Assembly: GCA_051747405.1 (NCBI GenBank)
Contig: JBNJGC010000130.1
Span: 1 to 7,612, forward strand
DNA length: 7,612 nt
Source of the DNA: JAPHTQ01 sp051747405
GTDB taxonomy: Bacteria; Pseudomonadota; Gammaproteobacteria; Thiohalomonadales; Thiohalomonadaceae
Direction: 5' to 3'
Below, piece by piece: positions 1-5,245 of the stretch (position 1 is the first letter of the stretch; every line of letters starts with the position of its first letter). The notes beneath the pieces are model-generated. The model was not told the origin of the DNA. It ran no database searches and saw only the letters and a program-made list of their open reading frames with translations. The translations under genes and the position numbers were made by a program.

Positions 1-2
1 AA

Positions 3-257
3 CTAGATCAGCGGGTTCGGCGGCGGCATCTGGATGTGGAAGCCGCGCTCTTTGAGGTTGCGGATCACCTCTTCGGGCTGGCTGCGGGCCAGCTTGCTCT
101 CGGGCGTCAGTTCGAGCTCCATCGCCTTTTCCAGCTGGCCCAGCCCGTTGCGCACCTCTTCGGGCACACTCTCGAAGTCGTCCTCCTCGGCAAGAAAGAG
201 GTACATTTCGACCCGCTTTTTGCTGCGGTAGATGTAACAGGGGGTGGAGTCTGGCAT
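3..257 (-). CDS. ycgL: YcgL family protein
   Basis: This 84-aa protein is recognised as a YcgL domain protein, a small cytoplasmic family found in gammaproteobacteria whose biochemical role is not settled. Visible family features are the N-terminal CYIYRSKK segment, the MYLFLAEEDDF strand and turn, a VPEE helix start, LGQLEKAMEL, and the C-terminal GFHIQMPPP near residues 72-80. It is slightly short for the family because the tail after MPPP is brief, but the stop at 3-5 is real, so the gene is complete. There is no signal peptide or membrane segment. The ATG at 255-257 is preceded by GAGGA about 9-10 nt upstream, overlapping the TGA of the Rieske-like gene. The 10-bp gap to that gene indicates co-transcription as the last visible gene of the minus-strand cluster. 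Family assignment is confident; function is unknown. Confidence 0.9.
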   Translation of the reverse strand: MPDSTPCYIYRSKKRVEMYLFLAEEDDFESVPEEVRNGLGQLEKAMELELTPESKLARSQPEEVIRNLKERGFHIQMPPPNPLI

Positions 258-267
258 GGGGGGTTCC

Positions 268-858
268 TCAATCTACGGAGGTGGGATTATCCCCGTTTTC
301 GCCCACCTTGAGCAAGTCTGCGGCGGGTTGGTGGTAGGGGGGAATGTCCAGGTTGCGCACGGCATCGGCGCCGCGCAGGACCCGTCCGGCCGCGTCGTAC
401 CAGGTTGGCCGGCAGGCGTCCCGCAGTCCGCCCGGCCAGGGTTGTATCGGTGCTGTTGTGGTGCCGGCAGGTACCCAGCGTAGCGGGCAGCCTGTGCCCG
501 GGCCGCGGTCGTAGGCGAGAAACCACTCCGGTTGGCGGCTGCGGGTGGAGGGGGAGAGGCCGCCAGGCTCTTTGGCCCGCTGTGAGAGGGGATTAAGTAA
601 GTGCTCACTTAGTGTTTGCAACTGTTTGAGCGTCTGCGCATCGCGCCGTAGCAGGAGCAGGTTGCCGCCCTCCCAAGGGATGCGCTGCAGCGTTTGAGCC
701 TGCTGTTCGAGCGGGATGCGCAGCGGCGCCGGCCCACGGCGCTCCGGTTCATCGCTGCCGATGGCGGCGATGAGGATGTAGCCGGTGGTAAGCAGTGCGA
801 TCAGCGCCATCAGCTTGAGTGTGGCACGCAGTGCCAGGCGCTTGGGGGTGTCGTGCAT
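268..858 (-). CDS. Membrane-anchored degenerate Rieske-like protein lacking Fe-S ligands
   Basis: This 196-aa protein has one N-terminal membrane helix (about residues 14-33). It is preceded by basic residues K6, R7, R11 and K15, so the C-terminal part should face the periplasm. The rest follows the layout of the proteobacterial cytochrome bc1 Rieske subunit: a strand with IPWEGGNLLLLRR (cf. WRGKPVFIRRRT), a helical stretch with LLNPLSQ (cf. LRDPQSD), QPEWFLAYD (cf. KPEWLVVVG), GCPLRWVP (cf. GCVPLFHP), PWPGG (cf. WPGGFF), then YDAAGRVLRGADAVRNL and DIPPY (cf. FDLAGRVFKGVPAPTNL and EVPPY). In this alignment box I C-T-H-L-G-C becomes GPGTGC (119-124) and box II C-P-C-H becomes DACR (147-150). 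All four cluster ligands are lost, and both disulfide cysteines (C124, C149) remain as the only cysteines. No Tat twin-arginine motif is seen. The start is the ATG at 856-858, with only a weak SD upstream. Homology is read by eye; a role in respiration or redox sensing would be speculation. Confidence 0.75.
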   Translation of the reverse strand: MHDTPKRLALRATLKLMALIALLTTGYILIAAIGSDEPERRGPAPLRIPLEQQAQTLQRIPWEGGNLLLLRRDAQTLKQLQTLSEHLLNPLSQRAKEPGGLSPSTRSRQPEWFLAYDRGPGTGCPLRWVPAGTTTAPIQPWPGGLRDACRPTWYDAAGRVLRGADAVRNLDIPPYHQPAADLLKVGENGDNPTSVD

Positions 859-866
859 GGTGGGGC

Positions 867-1076
867 TCAGAGCTTGATGCGCCCCGATACATCCTGCAGT
901 TTGCGGAAGCTGGAGGCCAGCTCGCCTTTGATGCTGGTCAAGTGTTCGATCACTGTGTGCAGCTCCGGCTCCAGTGCCTGGGTGTCACTGTCGATGCTAC
1001 TGAGTAGTTCTATGGCCGTCTCCAGCGAGAACCGGGCATCGTTCAAGTCGTGCTGCGCGTTCTCTAGTCCGTTCAT
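867..1076 (-). CDS. Small helical protein of unknown function
   Basis: A 69-aa protein that I do not recognise. It begins MNGLENAQHDLNDARF and is predicted almost wholly alpha-helical, with regularly spaced hydrophobic residues (L, A, I, V) between charged ones. This suggests a coiled coil or small helical bundle. It has no cysteines, no signal peptide and no membrane segment. The ATG at 1074-1076 is preferred over an in-frame GTG at 1095-1097 (7 codons further upstream) because a GGAG sits 8 nt before the ATG. The stop lies 8 bp before the start of the Rieske-like gene, so it is probably the first gene of a three-gene operon ending with ycgL. The tight spacing and consistent strand support it being real. 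It may act with the Rieske-like membrane protein, but that is inference from position only. Confidence 0.6.
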   Translation of the reverse strand: MNGLENAQHDLNDARFSLETAIELLSSIDSDTQALEPELHTVIEHLTSIKGELASSFRKLQDVSGRIKL

Positions 1077-1165
1077 CCCGTCAACTCCGTCCCGCACTCG
1101 GCTGCGGTATATGATTCGAGGATCGGGTCAAACTCCGCCCGCTGCGAAGCGACCCACGTGGTCTA

Positions 1166-1194
1166 TTTATAGCATTGCCGGCGGGAAATGTCCT
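1166..1194 (-). promoter_or_regulatory. Candidate promoter of the minus-strand cluster
   Basis: Read on the minus strand, AGGACA (1189-1194, four of six to the sigma-70 -35 box), a 17-bp spacer and TATAAA (1166-1171, five of six to the -10 box) form a plausible promoter. It lies about 80-90 bp upstream of the small helical-protein gene. This is motif matching only. Confidence 0.3.
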
Positions 1195-1208
1195 TGCCGG
1201 TTGCCCGG

Positions 1209-1223
1209 TTAAGCGCCGCTTAA
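1209..1223. promoter_or_regulatory. Perfect 15-bp palindrome, possible operator
   Basis: TTAAGCG-C-CGCTTAA is a perfect 7-bp inverted repeat around one central base. It lies about 15 bp upstream of the candidate -35 box of the minus-strand cluster and at the edge of the AT-rich block on the soxB side. That placement fits a dimeric regulator controlling one or both divergent units. No specific regulator family is assigned. Confidence 0.35.
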
Positions 1224-1325
1224 TATGAGTGTATTCTGAAAAACTTATTTATATTCCGCAAGATAGCGCTGCCTCGAGGTGAAAAAAGTCTTTTCCCATC
1301 GCTGGTCGGCGGCGGTGATATGACA

Positions 1326-1331
1326 TACAAT
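1326..1331 (+). promoter_or_regulatory. Weak -10-like box upstream of soxB
   Basis: TACAAT matches the sigma-70 -10 consensus at five of six positions. The -35 region 17 bp upstream (TGGTCG, 1303-1308) is poor, so if used the promoter would probably need an activator. It would give a soxB leader of about 150 nt. Confidence 0.2.
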
Positions 1332-1487
1332 CTGAGACGTTTACCGTTTGTGTAGACCCACACGTGGAGATTCGCCAGGACGCGGGCCGTCTTTGCTCGC
1401 CTGGCTTATTGCCGTGTTTGTGTCTTGGTAGGGACACGCACGCATACGGCGCCACACGTAACGAAAAATCTAATTAGGAGTCCCCAG

Positions 1488-3250
1488 ATGTCTTTTAGCC
1501 GTCGTCAGTTTATCCAGCTCATGGGCATCGCCGGTGCATCCGGCATGCTGCCCGCCTGTAACTCCGGGACACCGGAGAGTGGTGCCAAAAAGGCTCCCTC
1601 CGATCTCTACGAGGTGCCCGAGTTCGGCAATCTCACCCTGATGCATATCACCGACTGTCACGCCCAGCTCAATCCGGTCTATTTCCGTGAGCCGAACGTC
1701 AACCTCGGTATCGGCGGCGCCTACGGCAAGGCGCCCCACCTGGTGGGCCACAAGCTGTTGGAGCATTTCGGCATCAAGCCCGGCACCATCGAGGCGCACG
1801 CCTTTAGCTACCTCAACTTCAGCGAGGCGGCGGAGAAGTACGGCAAGGTGGGCGGTTTCGCCCATCTGGCGACCCTGGTCAAGCGCCTGCGTGCCGAGCG
1901 CAGCCACAACAACACCCTGCTGCTCGACGGTGGCGACACCTGGCAGGGCTCCGGTACCGCACTGTGGACCCGCGGTATGGACATGGTCGGCGCCACCAAC
2001 AAACTGGGCGTGGATGTGATGACCGGCCACTGGGAGTTCACCTACCGCGATGAGGAGGTGATGAAGAATATCGAGGCGTTCAACGGCGAGTTTGTGGCGC
2101 AGAACGTCCGTGTCGACGAGGCGGCGATGTTCGACTACCGCTTTGAGGATTCCGCCGACTACAATGAAGACACCGGTCACGCCTTCAAGCCCTATACCAT
2201 CCGTGAGATGAACGGCGTGCGGGTGGCGGTGATCGGCCAGGCCTTCCCCTACACCCCCATCGCCAACCCCGCCCGCTTTATCCCCGACTGGACCTTCGGC
2301 GTTCGCGATAGCGAGATGCAGGCCATGGTGGATCAGGTGCGTGAGACCGAAAAGCCCGATGTGGTGGTGGTGATCTCCCACAACGGTATGGATGTGGATC
2401 TCAAGATGGCCTCCGTGGTCAGCGGTATCGACGCCATCTTCGGCGGCCACACCCACGACGGCATGCCGGCCCCGAGCATCGTCAAGAACCCGGGCGGCCA
2501 GACCCTGGTGACCAATGCCGGCTCCAACGGCAAGTACCTGGGCGTGATGGACTTCGACGTGCGCGACGGCAAGGTGCAGGACTTCCGCTACCGTCTGTTG
2601 CCGGTCTTCTCCAATCTCATCGAGCCCGATGCCGACATGCAGGCCTATATTGATGAGGTGCGCGCCCCATACGCAGACAAGCTGAGCGAGGAGCTGGCCG
2701 AGGCGGGCGAGCTGCTCTACCGCCGTGGCAACTTCAACGGCACCTTCGACCAGATCATCTGCGACGCCCAGCGCGTCGTGGGTGACGCCCAGATCTCCCT
2801 CTCGCCCGGTTTCCGCTGGGGGACCACCGTGCTGCCGGGGCAGAAGATCACCATGGAGCACGTCATGGACCAGACCGGTACCACCTATCCCGAGACCTAT
2901 GTGCAGGAGATGACCGGCGCCAACATCAAGCTGATCCTGGAGGATGTCATGGACAACCTCTTCAATAAGGACCCCTACTACCAGCAGGGTGGCGACATGG
3001 TGCGTGTCGGTGGTCTGGACTACGTCTGTGATCCCACCGCCGGCATGGGTAAGCGCATCTCCGAGATGAGACTGGACGACGGTACCCCCATCGAGGCGGA
3101 CAAGAGCTACAAGGTTGCCGGCTGGGCCACCGTGGGCTCCCAGTCGCCGGGCCGTCCGATCTGGGACGTGGTGGCCGACTACCTGCGCGATGTGAAAGAG
3201 GCGAAGGTGAGCAAGTTCAACACACCCAAGCTCAAGAACGTCGCCGGCAA
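1488..3250 (+). CDS. soxB: Thiosulfohydrolase SoxB (3' end lost in assembly gap)
   Basis: SoxB is the periplasmic di-manganese hydrolase of the Sox thiosulfate-oxidation pathway; it releases sulfate from the thiosulfate adduct carried by SoxYZ. The start at 1488 has AGGAG (1476-1480) 7 nt upstream and opens directly with a Tat signal (SRRQFIQLMG), so the in-frame 21-codon upstream extension is rejected. LPAC (21-24) could be a lipobox. Metallophosphoesterase/5'-nucleotidase-type motifs follow: HITDCH (D56, H58), LLDGGDTWQGSG (D150), the SoxB-type GHWEFTY replacing the nucleotidase GNHEFD (H181), ISHNG (H298) and GGHTHDG (H321, H323). The 5'-nucleotidase C-terminal domain fills about residues 360-587. 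The 587 visible codons reach the usual family length, ending PKLKNVAG just before the N-run. Only a few C-terminal residues should be missing, with the stop inside the gap. The translated tail beyond the N-run is an artefact. No other sox gene is visible nearby. Confidence 0.96.
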
Positions 3251-3350
3251 NNNNNNNNNNNNNNNNNNNNNNNNNNNNNNNNNNNNNNNNNNNNNNNNNN
3301 NNNNNNNNNNNNNNNNNNNNNNNNNNNNNNNNNNNNNNNNNNNNNNNNNN
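3251..3350. other. Assembly gap (100 N)
   Basis: Exactly 100 consecutive N, the conventional placeholder for a scaffold gap of unknown size. It removes the last few codons and stop of soxB, and may hide further sequence or genes. Confidence 0.97.
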
Positions 3351-3383
3351 GGTTACTATACAGAAGCGCTGTTAGGACACTTG

Positions 3384-3400
3384 CATAACCGCCCATAACC
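3384..3400. repeat. Short direct repeat just right of the gap
   Basis: CATAACC occurs at 3384-3390 and 3394-3400, a 10-bp period. GGTTA at 3351-3355, the first bases after the N-run, is complementary to TAACC at 3396-3400. This could be the edge of a repeated element that broke the assembly, or chance. Confidence 0.3.
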
Positions 3401-3427
3401 CCAATATCAGATCCAAATCCGAACGTG

Positions 3428-3460
3428 CGTGCACCGATTGCACGGGCGCCGCGGTGTTTT
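3428..3460 (+). terminator. Weak hairpins with a T run, possible terminator
   Basis: Two overlapping stems are possible: CGTGCA/TGCACG (3428-3444, 5-nt loop), and CACCG/CGGTG (3432-3436 with 3452-3456) followed directly by TTTT (3457-3460). The second could end transcription coming from soxB or from whatever lies in the gap. The stems are short, so support is low. Confidence 0.25.
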
Positions 3461-3544
3461 GTTGATCCCGCGCATTGTGCCGCCGGTTGCATTTGTGCAT
3501 GATTCGATACCAATTTATCCACGATTTTAAGGGGTTGCCGAATA

Positions 3545-4783
3545 ATGAGCACTTCCTCCCAGGCTGCTGCAACACGCTTTTCCGATCTGCTGGCTATCCG
3601 ACCGGACGGTACACCGGAGGTGCTGCCCGACGTTCACCACCTGCAGGATCTGCTGCAGATGGACGCCGAGGCGGTGCTGGAGCGCTTCAAGCGCGATCAG
3701 GTGGCCGACTTCAAGCAGGTCATCGCCGAGCTCGAAGATGTGGATAACCCGCTCTACCGTCAGTTTGCCGAGCTCAAAGCGATCGCCGAGAGCGACCCGG
3801 GCAACCCTTTCACCGACACGGCGCTGTTCAACCCGCGCCAGCTTGAGGAGATGTTCCTCGAGCTGCACGACCACGTGATGGCCCACCCCGTGTGGCGCCA
3901 CCCGCTGTTCATCCGGGTATTCAACGGGGATTTCGACCAGCAGCAGCTGACCCGCTTCGCCCTGCAGTACTTCAACCAGGTGAAGAATACCCGCCAGTGT
4001 GTGGCCCTGGCGCTGGGGCGCTTCTCCGGCGTCATGGCGATGCCCTATGGCCAGCTCAATGAGCGCGTTTCCGAGCTGACCCAGATCGTCCTGGCTCAGT
4101 TGGTGGCCGATGAGTACGGCGTGGGCAGCCACGAGGTGGAGGAGTACCCCACCCTAGGCGGTCTGTTCGACTCGCAGACCCACATCGTGATGTACCGCAA
4201 ACTGTTCGAGGGGCTGGCTGTACCGTTCGAGCAGCAGGATGTGCCGATGCTCCACGGTGTGGCCGATAACGTACTTATCCAGCGGTTGGTGGCCGGTGAC
4301 CCGGCGTTCAGCCACCTTGAGGCGCTCTCCTCGGTGGGCCTGGGCATGGAGTGGGGTGTGCCGGAGTTCTTCACCCTGCTGCTCGGGGGCATGATCCGCT
4401 TCGGCTGGCAGAACGATGTGCCGCTGACCCGTGAGCAGTTGCTGGTCTTTGTCGCCCATGTGCAGTACGACGTGCTGCACGCCATCTCGGTGATGCTGGT
4501 CACCAGCTTCTACGCCCGCGACGAGCAGGCTATCGCGCAGATCAAGGGCGCCACCAACATGCTTATGTCGGGCCGTTACGGCATGATGAGCGAGCTCTAC
4601 GGCCACGTCTTTGGTGAGCCGTGCGAGAGCCTGCACGATATCGGCCTGCCAAGCCAGTACCACATCACCGATCGGCGCGTCGAACAGGCTCTGCTCAAGG
4701 CCCGAAGCCAGGTGGCCGATGGCCGTGTGGTGGAGGCCGAAAGCTACCGCAACAAGACAAGCATGCCGTTTGTCTTCGCTTGA
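3545..4783 (+). CDS. Iron-containing redox enzyme, heme-oxygenase-like diiron oxidase (HDO) fold
   Basis: A 412-aa soluble protein resembling the heme-oxygenase-like diiron oxidase/oxygenase superfamily (Pfam Haem_oxygenas_2; relatives include UndA, SznF, CADD and PqqC-like proteins). After an N-terminal helical extension of about 95 residues, the core shows LHDHVMAHPVWRHPLF (107-122), a helix with LQYFNQVKNTRQ (140-151), LVADEYGVGSHEVEEYPTLG (186-205) and a late helix with AHVQYDVLHAISV (304-316). Likely metal ligands, by analogy, are among E106/H108, D189/E190, H196, E274, H305, D309 and H312. The D-x-x-H pair (309-312) and DExG motif (189-192) are typical of the superfamily. No signal peptide or membrane helix is seen, so it should be cytoplasmic. 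The ATG at 3545 follows AAGGGG with a 10-nt spacer. Substrate is unknown; family members act on fatty acids, amino acids or cofactor precursors. It lies downstream of soxB but behind a gap, so co-transcription cannot be judged. Confidence 0.75.
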   Translation: MSTSSQAAATRFSDLLAIRPDGTPEVLPDVHHLQDLLQMDAEAVLERFKRDQVADFKQVIAELEDVDNPLYRQFAELKAIAESDPGNPFTDTALFNPRQLEEMFLELHDHVMAHPVWRHPLFIRVFNGDFDQQQLTRFALQYFNQVKNTRQCVALALGRFSGVMAMPYGQLNERVSELTQIVLAQLVADEYGVGSHEVEEYPTLGGLFDSQTHIVMYRKLFEGLAVPFEQQDVPMLHGVADNVLIQRLVAGDPAFSHLEALSSVGLGMEWGVPEFFTLLLGGMIRFGWQNDVPLTREQLLVFVAHVQYDVLHAISVMLVTSFYARDEQAIAQIKGATNMLMSGRYGMMSELYGHVFGEPCESLHDIGLPSQYHITDRRVEQALLKARSQVADGRVVEAESYRNKTSMPFVFA

Positions 4784-4791
4784 ACCGGTGA

Positions 4792-4857
4792 ACTCCGCGT
4801 CGAATGGCCGGTCCGCCGTGACGCTGGCGGCTTCTCTACGGAGTGACGTGCATTTTT
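4792..4857 (+). terminator. Possible composite terminator
   Basis: ACTCCG (4792-4797) can pair with CGGAGT (4839-4844), enclosing a second stem CCGCC/GGCGG (4813-4817 with 4826-4830). A T5 run (4853-4857) follows 8 nt after the outer stem. The long enclosed region and the distance to the T run make it a weak candidate. Confidence 0.3.
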
Positions 4858-4910
4858 CCGCTCCGCTGCTATTTTGAGGGTAGATGCTTTGCCTTTGACC
4901 GCTGTGAGTG

Positions 4911-4916
4911 AGGAGG
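4911..4916 (+). promoter_or_regulatory. Near-perfect Shine-Dalgarno of the acidic DUF6763-like gene
   Basis: AGGAGG, extended to AGGAGGTG, lies 7 nt before the ATG at 4924. It is the strongest ribosome binding site in the window and fixes this start. It suggests efficient translation. Confidence 0.85.
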
Positions 4917-4923
4917 TGCTCCC

Positions 4924-5226
4924 ATGCTCAACCGTCAGGAACCCGTAGTAGGCCAGTGGTACCGCAACGAGACCGGCGCCCTGTTTGAGGTGGTGGCGAT
5001 GGATGCCGAGGAGGGGATTGTGGAGATCCAGTACTTCGACGGCGATATCGAGGAGCTGGATATGGAGGGCTGGTATGCACAGATGCTGCAGCCCGAGGCG
5101 GAGCCGGAGGATTGGTCCGGTCCCTTCGATGACCTGGTGGCCGATGACTTCGGTGACACCGAGCAGGTGCGCACCCCCGGCGAGTGGGCCAACCCGCTGG
5201 AGACGCTGGAGTGGGAGGAGGAGTAG
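4924..5226 (+). CDS. Small acidic DUF6763-like protein
   Basis: A 100-aa protein that I recognise as resembling the uncharacterised DUF6763 family of gammaproteobacteria. The conserved-looking core is PVVGQWYRNETGALFEVVA, then VEIQYFDGDIEELD, a WY pair near residues 50-51, and PEDWSGPFDD (61-70). The alternating hydrophobic pattern over about residues 8-56 suggests a small beta-barrel of SH3/Tudor-like type, followed by an acidic disordered tail; this is inference. It is extremely acidic: 29 Asp/Glu against three Arg and no Lys. It has no signal peptide, membrane segment or cysteine. It is 140 bp downstream of the HDO-fold gene on the same strand and could share a transcript with it. It converges with the Lon-like gene, the two stops being 19 bp apart with no visible terminator between them. 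Function is unknown. Confidence 0.8.
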   Translation: MLNRQEPVVGQWYRNETGALFEVVAMDAEEGIVEIQYFDGDIEELDMEGWYAQMLQPEAEPEDWSGPFDDLVADDFGDTEQVRTPGEWANPLETLEWEEE

Positions 5227-5245
5227 GGCTCGGGAGGCGCGTTGC

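Larger units (their letters stand above)
1077..1487. other. Divergent intergenic region between the ycgL cluster and soxB
   Basis: About 410 bp without a convincing gene, lying between two divergent transcription units, so both 5' regulatory regions should be here. It holds a 15-bp perfect palindrome (1209-1223), an AT-rich block (about 1221-1257) with several -10-like hexamers, a weak minus-strand promoter candidate, two CACGTG motifs (1155-1160 and 1361-1366) and three TTGCC[C]GG copies (from 1175, 1194 and 1201). A short GTGTC/GACAC hairpin (1420-1437) lies in the probable soxB leader. Open reading frames crossing this region have no SD and no recognisable product. Confidence 0.7.

Noticed and set aside
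694..1212. 172-aa plus-strand open frame overlapping the Rieske-like and helical-protein genes
   Set aside because: No SD or recognisable product. The minus-strand genes explain the same bases with operon spacing and, for one, clear fold-level similarity.
1425..1487. 21-codon N-terminal extension of soxB
   Set aside because: It would precede the Tat motif, which should be at the N-terminus, and the ATG at 1488 has AGGAG 7 nt upstream.
1470..2861. 463-aa open frame on the minus strand opposite soxB, rich in His, Val and Gly
   Set aside because: It is the reverse-frame shadow of a GC-rich, strongly recognised soxB. Its composition (many His and Val-Gly runs) is typical of antisense of such genes, and no domain is recognisable.
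3371..3378. GTTAGG followed by AC right of the gap, resembling an integron attC core
   Set aside because: The GTTRRRY core fails at the last position and there is no matching inverse core or cassette structure.
3351..3398. C-terminal tail of soxB after the N-run
   Set aside because: Frame continuity through 100 N is an artefact of a placeholder gap. SoxB normally ends within a few residues of the LKNV-G motif seen just before the gap.
3527..4132. 201-aa minus-strand open frame opposite the HDO-fold gene (with similar ones at 4154-4663 and 4744-5292)
   Set aside because: Shadows of real plus-strand genes with good SDs and recognisable families.
5227..5245. Possible bidirectional terminator between the convergent acidic-protein and Lon-like genes
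   Set aside because: The 19-bp space has no stem with a T run on either strand.
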